NCBI RefSeq assembly: GCF_018380615.1
Contig: NZ_JAGYVZ010000010.1
Span: 62,001-126,000, forward strand
From: Flavobacterium psychroterrae
Lineage (GTDB): Bacteria; Bacteroidota; Bacteroidia; Flavobacteriales; Flavobacteriaceae
Length of the DNA: 64,000 bases
Reading direction: 5' to 3'
A program made the translations under genes and the position numbers. The notes beneath the pieces were generated by a model, which had not been told where the DNA came from, did not search any database, and saw only the letters and a list, made by a program, of their open reading frames with translations. How positions within the stretch are numbered: position 1 is the stretch's first letter; every line of letters starts with the position of its first letter. This document shows, in pieces, positions 43,095 through 50,871 of this stretch.

Positions 43095-43200
43095 AACGAT
43101 GCAAAATTAGTAATTTTTTGTTTCAATACTTTTATTATAAATTTATTATGAATGAAATGCTATAAAAAGTTTACTTTTGCGATGAAATTTACGCAGAAAA

Positions 43201-43926
43201 ATGAATGATTGTATTGTCATAATTCCCACTTATAACGAAATCGAAAATATTGAAAGTATAGTTAGAGCTGTGCTCTCGCAACATAAACCTTTTCATCTTT
43301 TAATTATAGATGATAATTCTCCGGATCATACGGCTGCTAAAGTAATTGCGTTGCAGGAAGAATTTCCTGACAGATTATTTTTAGAACAAAGAGCCAAAAA
43401 ATCAGGTTTAGGAACTGCTTATGTTCATGGTTTTAAATGGGCTTTAGAACGCAAATACGATTATATTTTTGAGATGGATGCTGATTTTTCGCACAACCCC
43501 AATGATCTTGAAAAATTATTTGATGCTTGTCATTTTGGCGGGGCACATTTATCAATTGGTTCCCGTTATGTAACGGGTGTAAATGTGGTAAACTGGCCTT
43601 TGAGCCGTGTTTTAATGTCTTATTTTGCATCGGTTTACGTAAAGTTTATCACCGGAATGAAAATTCACGATGCTACGGCGGGTTTTGTTTGTTATAAAAG
43701 AGAAGTGTTGGAAAAAATCAATCTTAACAAAATAAAATTTGTGGGTTATGCCTTTCAAATCGAAATGAAGTACAGAACGTATTGTGCTAAATTTGAAATT
43801 ACAGAGGTTCCAATTATCTTTACAGACAGAACTAAGGGAGTTTCAAAAATGAGCAATGCCATCATAAAAGAAGCTATTCTGGGTGTTATTTCACTTCGAT
43901 TAAAAAAATTAGTCAATAAATTATAA
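43201..43926 (+). CDS. Polyprenol-phosphate mannosyl/glycosyl transferase (family 2)
   Basis: GT-A fold glycosyltransferase, 241 aa, resembling dolichol-phosphate mannose synthase, which moves a sugar from a nucleotide donor to a polyprenyl phosphate at the inner membrane. Motifs: IPTYNEIENI, IIDDNSPDHTA, EMDADFSHNP (metal-binding DxD-type), GSRYVTG and the late RTKGVSKMS. It has no C-terminal membrane helices, like the soluble bacterial/archaeal type. Preceded by TACTTTTG (43173-43180). It starts a plus-strand operon with dihydroorotase (4-bp gap) and the DUF4296 lipoprotein. Confidence 0.9.
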   Translation: MNDCIVIIPTYNEIENIESIVRAVLSQHKPFHLLIIDDNSPDHTAAKVIALQEEFPDRLFLEQRAKKSGLGTAYVHGFKWALERKYDYIFEMDADFSHNPNDLEKLFDACHFGGAHLSIGSRYVTGVNVVNWPLSRVLMSYFASVYVKFITGMKIHDATAGFVCYKREVLEKINLNKIKFVGYAFQIEMKYRTYCAKFEITEVPIIFTDRTKGVSKMSNAIIKEAILGVISLRLKKLVNKL

Positions 43927-43930
43927 ATAC

Positions 43931-45277
43931 ATGGCGATGAATAGGATTTTAATAAAAAATGCTAAAATTGTAAACGAAGGATCTGTTTTTGAAGGAGATG
44001 TATTGATCGAAAACGACTTAATTGTTGAGGTTGCCGACAGCATTAGCTTAAAAACATCCGATTGTAAAGTGATTGATGCCGAAGGAAGTTATTTGATTCC
44101 GGGCGCAATTGATGATCAGGTACATTTTAGAGAACCGGGATTAACACATAAAGGTGATATAGAATCAGAGTCGAGAGCTGCGGTTGCAGGAGGAATTACT
44201 TCGTTTATAGAACAGCCCAATACAGTTCCTAATGCAGTTACTCAGGAGATCCTTGAAGATAAATACCAAATTGCAGCTGTGAAATCATTTGCGAATTATT
44301 CGTTTATGATGGGTGCAACAAATGATAATCTGGAAGAAGTTTTAAAAACAAATCCAAAAAATGTTGCGGGAATCAAGATTTTTCTAGGTTCTTCAACAGG
44401 AAATATGCTGGTGGATAACGAAGCGACTTTAGAAAAAATATTTTCAAGTACACCAATGTTAATAGCGGTTCATTGTGAAGATGAAACTACAATTCAAAAT
44501 AATCTTGCAGAATTTAAAGAGAAATATGGTGATGATGTTCCGGTAACGGCGCACCATTTGATTCGTAGTGCTGAGGCTTGTTATATTTCGTCTTCAAAAG
44601 CGGTGGCTCTGGCAAAAAAAACAGGAGCTCGTTTGCATATTTTTCATCTTTCGACTGCGAAAGAAATGGAATTGTTTACCAATAAAATTCCTTTAGAAGA
44701 TAAAAAAATCACGGCAGAGGTTTGTGTACACCATCTTTGGTTTACCGATGAAGATTATAAAACAAAAGGTAATTTCATTAAATGGAACCCGGCTGTTAAA
44801 ACTGAAAAAGATCGAAAAGCGCTTTGGGATGCTTTAAATGACGGACGTATTGATGTAATTGCTACAGATCACGCGCCACATACTAAGGAAGAAAAAATGC
44901 AATCGTATTTAAACGCTCCTTCTGGTGGACCACTTGTTCAGCATGCTGTCGTTGCAATGTTTGAAGCGCATCATCAGGGGAAAATTAGTGTGGAGAAAAT
45001 TGTGGAGAAAATGTGTCACAATCCTGCTAAAATTTTTAAAATAGAAAAAAGAGGTTTTATAAAAGAAGGATATTTTGCTGATTTGGTTATTGTAAATCCA
45101 AGTTTGCCGTGGAGCGTAAAACCAGAGAATATTTTGGCAAAATGTGGCTGGTCGCCTTTTGAAAATTATACTTTTAAATCAAGAATTACCCACACTTTTG
45201 TGAACGGTGAATTGGTTTATAATAATTTTAAAGTGAAAGATATCCGCAACGGAAAGAGATTATTGTTTGATAGATAA
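43931..45277 (+). CDS. pyrC: Dihydroorotase
   Basis: Amidohydrolase-superfamily dihydroorotase, 448 aa, of the long class I type, cyclising carbamoyl-aspartate in pyrimidine synthesis. Motifs: the metal loop reads DDQVHFREPGLTHKGD, GIKIFLGSSTG, HCEDE, HIFHLSTA and IATDHAPHT. In most homologues the first motif is H-x-H; here the first His is Gln63 with His65 kept, while later ligands and the catalytic Asp of ATDHAPH are intact. A second ATG at 43937 is an alternative start. Confidence 0.88.
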   Translation: MAMNRILIKNAKIVNEGSVFEGDVLIENDLIVEVADSISLKTSDCKVIDAEGSYLIPGAIDDQVHFREPGLTHKGDIESESRAAVAGGITSFIEQPNTVPNAVTQEILEDKYQIAAVKSFANYSFMMGATNDNLEEVLKTNPKNVAGIKIFLGSSTGNMLVDNEATLEKIFSSTPMLIAVHCEDETTIQNNLAEFKEKYGDDVPVTAHHLIRSAEACYISSSKAVALAKKTGARLHIFHLSTAKEMELFTNKIPLEDKKITAEVCVHHLWFTDEDYKTKGNFIKWNPAVKTEKDRKALWDALNDGRIDVIATDHAPHTKEEKMQSYLNAPSGGPLVQHAVVAMFEAHHQGKISVEKIVEKMCHNPAKIFKIEKRGFIKEGYFADLVIVNPSLPWSVKPENILAKCGWSPFENYTFKSRITHTFVNGELVYNNFKVKDIRNGKRLLFDR

Positions 45278-45286
45278 AAAACTGAA

Positions 45287-45766
45287 ATGAAAAATTTTAT
45301 AGTAATAGTATTGGTTTTGTTTCTTTCTGTAAGTTGTAAAAAAGATTTGGTCAAACAGCCTGCAAAACTTATTGAGAGAGAAAAAATGATTGATATTATG
45401 TATGATTTGTCTCTGTTGGATGCTATGAAATATCAACATCCCTTGTCAGCTGATTCTACCGAAACTGATCCGACTAAATTTATTCTCAAAAAATATAAAG
45501 TTGATAGTTTACAGTTTGCGCAAAGTAATATATACTACGCCACTGATTACGAAAACTACAAGAAAATGTTTGATGAAATTGGTAAAAGACTTGCCGTTAC
45601 TCAAAGAGCTACAGATTCAATAGTGAAAATTGAAGATAAAAAAGCAGCGAAAGAAAAGAAAAATAAACCGAAGGATTCTATAAAAGATGCGGTTAAAAAA
45701 CCTTTGAAACAACAAGTAAATATTGATTCAATAAAACAGTTAATTCAATCGAGAAAAAACAAATAG
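45287..45766 (+). CDS. DUF4296 lipoprotein
   Basis: Lipoprotein of 159 aa: signal peptide with lipobox SVSC (Cys17). A DUF4296 domain covers about 25-115 (EREKMIDIMYDLSLLDAMK, then LQFAQSNIYYATDYENYKKMFDEI). The tail is a charged Lys-rich segment. Function unknown. Third gene after the glycosyltransferase and pyrC, 9 bp from the pyrC stop. Convergent with the epimerase gene, 2 bp apart. Confidence 0.85.
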   Translation: MKNFIVIVLVLFLSVSCKKDLVKQPAKLIEREKMIDIMYDLSLLDAMKYQHPLSADSTETDPTKFILKKYKVDSLQFAQSNIYYATDYENYKKMFDEIGKRLAVTQRATDSIVKIEDKKAAKEKKNKPKDSIKDAVKKPLKQQVNIDSIKQLIQSRKNK

Positions 45767-45768
45767 TT

Positions 45769-46770
45769 TTATAATTTCGAAACGTCTTTTATATATTGAT
45801 GCACATCAAGAAAAACCGTTCCCAGAGCGGTTTTTATTTTTTCATTAGAATACAAATTTTTAGAATAAGAAGCTTTTGCAGTCGCTTTTGTAATTCTTCT
45901 TTTCTGAAAAAACAAAGTAGCAAAAATCAAATCTGCCATCCATAGAAAATTCATCAATAATGGCTTAGCATGAATAGTTGGTTTTTTTGCTTTCAAAGCA
46001 TCGGCAATTGTGTTTAGAATGTCCCTGAAAACAATATTATCTGAAATTAATGTAAAGCGCTCGTTTTTGATGTCACTTTTCATTAATTCATGAGCAATTT
46101 TTACCACATCATTTATTGCTATAAACCCTGTGCTTCCAAGTGTGTAAAACGAAAGTCCGTTAGCTACTTTTGTATAAAGTTCAGCACTTCCTTGTGCGCA
46201 AATTTTTGCAGTTGGAACTGGTCCTAAAATTACGCCCGGATTTAAAATAATAACATCAAGACTTTCTTGAAGTCCACGCCAGACTTCCATTTCGGCACCA
46301 TATTTAGAAATGGCATAATCGCTGTGAGGTTTTTCCGGATTCCAGTCTGTTTCCTCGGTAATATAGGTTTCGTGTGGAGCGATATCTCCTAAAGCAGCAA
46401 TAGAACTTACAAAACAGAATTTCTTTATTCCTTTGGCGATAGAAAAATTGACCATATTGGCGGTTCCTTCTATATTAGTTTTTCGAAGTAATTCTTCATC
46501 TTTTGGATCAAATGAAATTAAAGCCGCGGAATGGTAAACATACTGAATGTCAATAAAAGCAATTTCTAACGAAGGAACATCTAAAATATCGGCTTCAAGC
46601 CAATTGATTTTTTCGAATAGATCCTCTTTTTTATACAGTTCAAAAACTGATTTTGTTTTTTTGATATTATTTTGGTTGCGGTAAATAGCCCGAACGTTTT
46701 CTCCATTTTCAATTAAATGAAGCAATAAATGTGCGCCTACTAAACCTGTTCCTCCAGTTACTAATACCAT
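45769..46770 (-). CDS. NAD(P)-dependent epimerase/dehydratase family protein
   Basis: Extended short-chain dehydrogenase of 333 aa. The Rossmann start is MVLVTGGTGLVGAHLL (NAD(P)-binding GxxGxxG), followed by ADILDVPSL. The catalytic YxxxK is SDYAISKYGAE with upstream FVSSIAAL Ser. The C-terminal part resembles 3-beta-hydroxysteroid or dihydroflavonol reductase relatives. Substrate unknown. Single gene. Confidence 0.87.
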   Translation of the reverse strand: MVLVTGGTGLVGAHLLLHLIENGENVRAIYRNQNNIKKTKSVFELYKKEDLFEKINWLEADILDVPSLEIAFIDIQYVYHSAALISFDPKDEELLRKTNIEGTANMVNFSIAKGIKKFCFVSSIAALGDIAPHETYITEETDWNPEKPHSDYAISKYGAEMEVWRGLQESLDVIILNPGVILGPVPTAKICAQGSAELYTKVANGLSFYTLGSTGFIAINDVVKIAHELMKSDIKNERFTLISDNIVFRDILNTIADALKAKKPTIHAKPLLMNFLWMADLIFATLFFQKRRITKATAKASYSKNLYSNEKIKTALGTVFLDVHQYIKDVSKL

Positions 46771-46933
46771 TTTGTAAAGATAACTTTTTGCTTTAAAGGT
46801 GCAAAGTTACAAAGGTTTTTTATAAAGGTTCAAAGGCTCAAAGTTGCAAAGGGACAGAGGTTCTAAGTTTCTGTTTGCATTACCATTGAAATTGCTTTTG
46901 AAACTGGTATTACTATTTTCATTGAAATTGTTT

Positions 46934-46965
46934 TTTGTCATTGCCATTGCCTTTGATTACATTTG
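46934..46965 (+). promoter_or_regulatory. Promoter of tyrS
   Basis: TTTG at 46934-46937 and TACATTTG at 46958-46965, 20 bp apart, just upstream of the tyrS ATG at 46983. It also argues against the longer frame that begins at 46935. Confidence 0.6.
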
Positions 46966-46982
46966 CACAAATTATTTTAAAA

Positions 46983-48278
46983 ATGAAGAATCTAGTTGAA
47001 GAATTAAAGTGGCGCGGGTTATATCATGATAGCATGCCAGGAACGGAAGAACAATTGCTTAAAGAAGTAACTACAGCATATATAGGTTTTGATCCAACGG
47101 CAGATTCACTACATATTGGTAGCATGGTTCAGATTATTTTATTGGTTCACTTAAACAGAACGGGGCATAAAGCGATTGCTTTGGTTGGTGGTGCAACGGG
47201 AATGATTGGTGATCCATCCGGGAAATCTGATGAGAGAAATTTACTGAATGAAGAAACTCTGGCTAAAAATGTTGCCGGAATCAAAAGTGTTTTGTCTCGT
47301 TTTTTAGACTTTAATTCAAAAGATGAAAATGCTCCTGTTATGGTGAACAACTATGACTGGATGAAAGAATTTTCGTTTATTGATTTTGCACGTGAAGTTG
47401 GAAAACGTATCACGGTAAATTATATGATGGCGAAGGATTCTGTTAAAAAGAGACTTGCCGGAGAAGGCGAAGGAATGTCTTTTACAGAGTTTACATACCA
47501 ATTAATTCAAGGTTACGATTTTTATCATTTATATAAAAACAACAATTGCGTTTTGCAAATGGGAGGTTCTGATCAATGGGGTAATATTACTACCGGAACA
47601 GAATTAGTGCGCAGAATGGGAGGAGAAGGTGCAAAAGCTTTTGCATTGACAACTCCATTAATAACAAAAGCAGACGGTTCAAAATTCGGGAAATCTGAAG
47701 GCGGAAATGTTTGGTTGGATGCTGATAAAACTTCAGTGTATAAATTTTACCAGTTTTGGGTAAATGCCACTGATGTTGATGCTGAGAAATATATTAAAAT
47801 TTTTACTTTTCTGGATAAAGAAACGATCGATGCTTTAATCGAAGAGCACAAAACAGCTCCGCATTTAAGAGTTTTACAGAAGAAACTGGCTGAAGAAATT
47901 ACAATTTTTGTTCATTCTGAAGAAGAATTAGAGAAAGCGATTCAGGCTTCGAATATTTTGTTCGGAAATTCTACAGCTGACGATTTGAAGAAATTAGATG
48001 AAACTACTTTTTTGGAAGTTTTTGACGGAGTTCCTCAAGCTGAAATCGCAAAAGCTGATTTAGAAAACGGATTGGATATTGTTGCTGTTTTAAACGAAAA
48101 AACGGGTTTTTTTAAATCAAACGGAGAAGCAAGACGTGCATTGACAGCAAATTCAATTTCTGTAAACAGAGAAAAAATAAAGGAAGATTTTGTATTAACA
48201 TCTAATGATTTAATCAACAATCAGTTTGTGTTATTGCAAAGTGGGAAGAAGAATTATTTTGTTATTAGAGTAAAATAA
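46983..48278 (+). CDS. tyrS: Tyrosine--tRNA ligase
   Basis: Class I synthetase of 431 aa. The substrate pocket begins [20 protein letters not shown], with HIGS as the HIGH motif. Tyr-binding segments are [13 protein letters not shown] and [13 protein letters not shown]. The KMSKS loop reads SKFGKSEGG. The C-terminal S4-like tRNA-binding domain ends the protein ([15 protein letters not shown]). The ATG at 46983 is chosen because the conserved start [13 protein letters not shown] begins there and a promoter lies inside the longer frame. Confidence 0.96.
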   Translation: MKNLVEELKWRGLYHDSMPGTEEQLLKEVTTAYIGFDPTADSLHIGSMVQIILLVHLNRTGHKAIALVGGATGMIGDPSGKSDERNLLNEETLAKNVAGIKSVLSRFLDFNSKDENAPVMVNNYDWMKEFSFIDFAREVGKRITVNYMMAKDSVKKRLAGEGEGMSFTEFTYQLIQGYDFYHLYKNNNCVLQMGGSDQWGNITTGTELVRRMGGEGAKAFALTTPLITKADGSKFGKSEGGNVWLDADKTSVYKFYQFWVNATDVDAEKYIKIFTFLDKETIDALIEEHKTAPHLRVLQKKLAEEITIFVHSEEELEKAIQASNILFGNSTADDLKKLDETTFLEVFDGVPQAEIAKADLENGLDIVAVLNEKTGFFKSNGEARRALTANSISVNREKIKEDFVLTSNDLINNQFVLLQSGKKNYFVIRVK

Positions 48279-48311
48279 TTGTCTAACTTTACGTGAAATA
48301 CAATTATAGCT

Positions 48312-48515
48312 ATGAAAACGCAATTTTTAACAGATAATAAGGGAAAGAAAACTGCTGTTTTATTGCCGATTGATAAGTATAATAAAATGATTGAAAAGTT
48401 AGAAGACTTGCATGATATTAAACTATATGATGAAGCTAAAAAAGAAGATGATGGCTTTAGAATTTCATTTGATGATTATGTGAAATCAAGAGAGTCTAAG
48501 AAGAAGGATGTATAA
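48312..48515 (+). CDS. Phd/YefM-type antitoxin
   Basis: Antitoxin of 67 aa, type II Phd/YefM-like: an N-terminal DNA-binding part (TAVLLPIDKYNKMIEKLEDL) and an acidic/basic C-terminal tail (DDGFRISFDDYVKSRESKK) that would wrap the toxin. It overlaps the toxin start by 8 bp (48508-48515), the usual coupling. The toxin gene is broken (see next), so the antitoxin is an orphan and may now protect against related toxins elsewhere. It lies 33 bp after tyrS. Confidence 0.85.
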   Translation: MKTQFLTDNKGKKTAVLLPIDKYNKMIEKLEDLHDIKLYDEAKKEDDGFRISFDDYVKSRESKKKDV

Positions 48516-48758
48516 AATTGATTTTTCGAAAAAAGCACAAAAGAAACTTGATAAATTGTCAGATGAGATTGCAAATCCAATTTTATTTGCAATTGGGAAT
48601 CTTTCTCTTGATCCGAGACCTAGCGGTTGTAAAAAGTTAAAAGGAGGTCAGGTTATAGAATAAGAATAGGTGATTAAAGAGTTATTTATGAAATATTTGA
48701 TGGGAAACTTTTGATTGATGTTGTCGATTTAGGACATCGAAAAGATATTTATGAATAA
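48508..48758 (+). pseudogene. RelE/ParE-type toxin, inactivated by frameshift and stop
   Basis: Reading from the ATG at 48508 gives 51 codons (MYKIDFSKKAQKKLDKLSDE up to KKLKGGQVIE) before a TAA at 48661. In the other frame, from about 48654, the rest of a RelE toxin is readable: YRIRIGD, then a TAA at 48675-48677 where Tyr is expected, then RVIYEIFDGKLLID and VVDLGHRKDIYE to 48758. So one base is missing near 48651-48653 and a second nonsense change follows. All the late RelE motifs are recognisable, which dates the damage as recent. Confidence 0.85.
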
Positions 48759-48765
48759 TTAAATG

Positions 48766-48860
48766 AAATTGCGAATATCAAAATCCCAATAGCTCGAAAG
48801 AGTTGTTGGGATTTTTTTGTTGTAAAGCGAAAGAAAATTTCTGTTAACGATAAAATCAAA
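48766..48860 (-). pseudogene. Decayed copy of the LuxE-like gene 3' end
   Basis: This stretch aligns in direct orientation with about 49304-49430, the C-terminal part of the intact LuxE-like gene. Shared words include AAATTGC, GAATATCA, the hairpin beginning TCCCAATA and AGAGTTGTTGGGATTTTTTT, and a diverged TGTTG..AACGAA..AAGAA..GTTA run. Several short deletions are visible. On the minus strand one frame still reads KNPNNSFELLGF, against KNPNNSFEVLGRF in the intact gene. The two copies form direct repeats around the small membrane gene. Confidence 0.6.
48784..48818. terminator. CCCAATAGCTC hairpin
   Basis: TCCCAATAGCTC GAAA GAGTTGTTGGGA followed by a T-run. It would terminate the antitoxin/toxin transcript; it derives from coding sequence of the LuxE-like gene, where the same hairpin sits at 49339-49374. 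Confidence 0.6.
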
Positions 48861-49014
48861 TGATTTATTTCATTAAGTTTATCACTTAAAAATCAAATAT
48901 ATTTTTGGATTTATATTTATCTACTGGATTTGGAAAGCATTCAGTGATTTAGCTATTCACTTCAATAAAAACAAATGGAAATATTTCTTTATTGGATTAG
49001 TATCTTATTATGGA

Positions 49015-49245
49015 ATGACTTTTATTTCCGGATTTATTTACGCTATCATACTTGGATTCATTAATGGATTTGATTCTCTTGCTGATGGAGATTATGATGA
49101 TGCAGGGTTAAATTTAATTTTTGCACTCTTTGGTGGACTTGGATGCTATGGTGTTTATAAGTTTCTAGAAAGCAGAGGATTTAAACAAAGAGAATTAGCA
49201 AGTAAAGACGGAATAGAAAGTATAGGGGTTATAGAGGAAAACTGA
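49015..49245 (+). CDS. Small membrane protein, probably frameshifted at its N-terminus
   Basis: The ATG at 49015 gives 76 aa with one to two membrane helices (MTFISGFIYAIILGFINGF and LNLIFALFGGLGCYGVYKFL) around an acidic loop (DSLADGDYDDAG). The same frame is open upstream to 48877 and encodes convincing protein (IFGFIFIYWIWKAFSDLAIH) but has no start codon. An ATG at 48860 begins MIYFIKFIT in another frame; restoring one T near 48885 would join both into a 128-aa, multi-helix protein. So this is likely a disrupted gene; function unknown. Confidence 0.55.
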   Translation: MTFISGFIYAIILGFINGFDSLADGDYDDAGLNLIFALFGGLGCYGVYKFLESRGFKQRELASKDGIESIGVIEEN

Positions 49246-49290
49246 ACATTGTCTGGTTCCGATTCACCAATTAAACAAATCAATATTAAA

Positions 49291-50271
49291 CTATAACACC
49301 ATCAAATTGCAACCACGAATATCAGAATTATCAAAACGTCCCAATACCTCAAAAGAGTTGTTGGGATTTTTTTTGCCTAAATCTTGTGTTGCAATAAACG
49401 AACAAGAATTGATGTTAGCTAAATCAATAACGTTGATTCCGCCGGTTTTTCCATCTTTGACATATGTGAGCGCGTCTTCGGGATCACGAACTAAAATATG
49501 CATCCAGGATGGACATTCGAATACGCCTTCGCCTAAAGAATAAGCTTGTCCTAAAAGTTCGGTCATTCCGTATTCTGAATGAATTGCCGAAACTCCAAAG
49601 CCTTTGCAAAGCTGTTCGTGCAATTCTTGACGAATCATTTCTTTACGTTTGCCTTTCATTCCTCCGGTTTCCATAATAATGGTATTTTGAAGATTGAATT
49701 GATGCTTTTCGATTAAATCCAATAAAGCATAAGTAACACCAATCAAAATTACATTTTGACCGGATTGGTCTAATGCGGTAAGTTTTTTGATTAAGTCGTC
49801 GTGATTGTGCAAATAAAATCCACTGTCAGGTTGATTGGATAGTTTTATTAAGTCTTCGACCATGTAAATAAGCGAAGATCCATCACGCTCTAAATAAGAC
49901 GGCAAAAGAGCTAAAACAACGTAATCCTCAATATTTCCATAAAATTGAGAAAATCCGTTACGGTAACTTTCTTCATAAAGTGAAGCATCAGTAACGATAT
50001 GTCTGCTGGTAATCATTCCGGTTGTTCCGCTGCTGGTAAAAGTAACCTGCGCAGGATCATTATTAGAAATAACATCATGACTTTTGAAAAACTGAATAGG
50101 TAAAAACGGAATTTGTTCCAATGATTTTACCTGCTGTGGATTTACTTTTAAAAAATCGCAGAAATCACGATATACCTTGTTATTCTCATGCTGAAAACGA
50201 AACACTTTTAATGCTGTTTTTTCAAATTGTTTCTGACTCGAAATCGTGAATATATCGTTGGCTGTGATCAA
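49291..50271 (-). CDS. LuxE-like acyl-protein synthetase family protein
   Basis: ATP-dependent acyl-activating protein of 326 aa, like the LuxE subunit and phenylacetate-CoA-ligase relatives. It has the nucleotide loop TFTSSGTTGMITSRH, HSEYGMTELLGQAYS and the C-terminal ATQDLGK..FEVLGRFDNSDIRGCNLM. It would adenylate a fatty acid and pass it to a protein or thiol; no luxCD partner is near. No ATG precedes the conserved start, so TTG at 50271 is used. The C-terminal KKNPNNS stretch is encoded by hairpin-forming DNA. Its 3' end is duplicated at 48766. Confidence 0.85.
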   Translation of the reverse strand: MITANDIFTISSQKQFEKTALKVFRFQHENNKVYRDFCDFLKVNPQQVKSLEQIPFLPIQFFKSHDVISNNDPAQVTFTSSGTTGMITSRHIVTDASLYEESYRNGFSQFYGNIEDYVVLALLPSYLERDGSSLIYMVEDLIKLSNQPDSGFYLHNHDDLIKKLTALDQSGQNVILIGVTYALLDLIEKHQFNLQNTIIMETGGMKGKRKEMIRQELHEQLCKGFGVSAIHSEYGMTELLGQAYSLGEGVFECPSWMHILVRDPEDALTYVKDGKTGGINVIDLANINSCSFIATQDLGKKNPNNSFEVLGRFDNSDIRGCNLMVL

Positions 50272-50284
50272 AACTTTTTTTGTG

Positions 50285-50292
50285 CAAAGATA
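50285..50292 (-). promoter_or_regulatory. Promoter -7 element of the LuxE-like gene
   Basis: TATCTTTG on the minus strand (TAnnTTTG), 14 bp before the TTG start, implying an almost leaderless transcript. No clear -33 element. Confidence 0.4.
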
Positions 50293-50379
50293 TTGATTTT
50301 AGTTTTCAGTCGCAGTTTTTCAGTCGCAGTTTTTGGAATGTAATGAAACTGAAAACTGAGACTGTGACCGAAAACTAAA

Positions 50380-50409
50380 AAAGCTCCTGAAAAGGAGCTT
50401 TTTTTTTGT
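50380..50409 (-). terminator. AAGCTCCT hairpin terminator
   Basis: AAGCTCCT GAAA AGGAGCTT with T-runs on both strands, 12 bp beyond the sorting-domain gene. Confidence 0.8.
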
Positions 50410-50420
50410 TGTATTTTGAT

Positions 50421-50759
50421 TTATCGAATAATAAGCTTTCTGGTTGCAGAAGCATTTTCTTCGCTTATTTTAATGATATAAACGCCGGGAACAAGATCAG
50501 ACACGTTTAATTCTCTTGAACTTAAATGTGTTTGAAGTATTTTTTTGCCCAGAATATCAAAAATTATGATTTCTTTTTCTAAATCGTTTTTAGACGAAAT
50601 ATTTACTTTTCCGTTTGTAACCGGATTAGGGTACAAGCTTAAACCCTCAATGGTAGTTGCATCTTGAGGTTTTGGTAATTGCTTACTATCTTGCGCCGAG
50701 ACACTTAAAGTAAAGAAAAAAGCCAATAAGAATGTAATATAAAAGTAGTTTTTTGCCAT
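50421..50759 (-). CDS. Small T9SS sorting-domain protein
   Basis: Exported protein of 112 aa from the ATG at 50759: signal peptide 1-23 (ending SVSAQ), a short linker, then a type IX secretion C-terminal sorting domain from about residue 43 (LSLYPNPVTNGKVNISS, DLVPGVYIIKIS, TRKLIIR). Almost nothing lies between signal and sorting domain, so it has no evident enzymatic cargo. It is the last gene of the minus-strand set behind the TonB receptor and the beta-helix lipoprotein, each separated by a terminator. Confidence 0.85.
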   Translation of the reverse strand: MAKNYFYITFLLAFFFTLSVSAQDSKQLPKPQDATTIEGLSLYPNPVTNGKVNISSKNDLEKEIIIFDILGKKILQTHLSSRELNVSDLVPGVYIIKISEENASATRKLIIR

Positions 50760-50817
50760 CGCGTTATTTTGATTACTGTAAATATATACAAAAAAAATTA
50801 CAAAAACTACGCCATAA

Positions 50818-50847
50818 AAAAACATCCTAAAAATTTAGGATGTTTTT
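50818..50847 (-). terminator. AACATCCTAAA hairpin terminator
   Basis: AAAAACATCCTAAA / TTTAGGATGTTTTT, 25 bp beyond the beta-helix lipoprotein stop. Confidence 0.8.
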
Positions 50848-50871
50848 AACAATTATATTTGAAATACTTGA

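Larger units (their letters stand above)
48516..49014. other. Decayed accessory segment
   Basis: Holds the broken toxin, a decayed fragment of the LuxE-like gene (48766-48860) with its hairpin, and the probable lost N-terminus of the small membrane gene (from 48860). Confidence 0.6.

Noticed and set aside
48508..48663. 51-aa truncated toxin as a functional small protein
   Set aside because: It lacks the C-terminal catalytic half of RelE, which is still legible in the other frame, so it is a broken gene.
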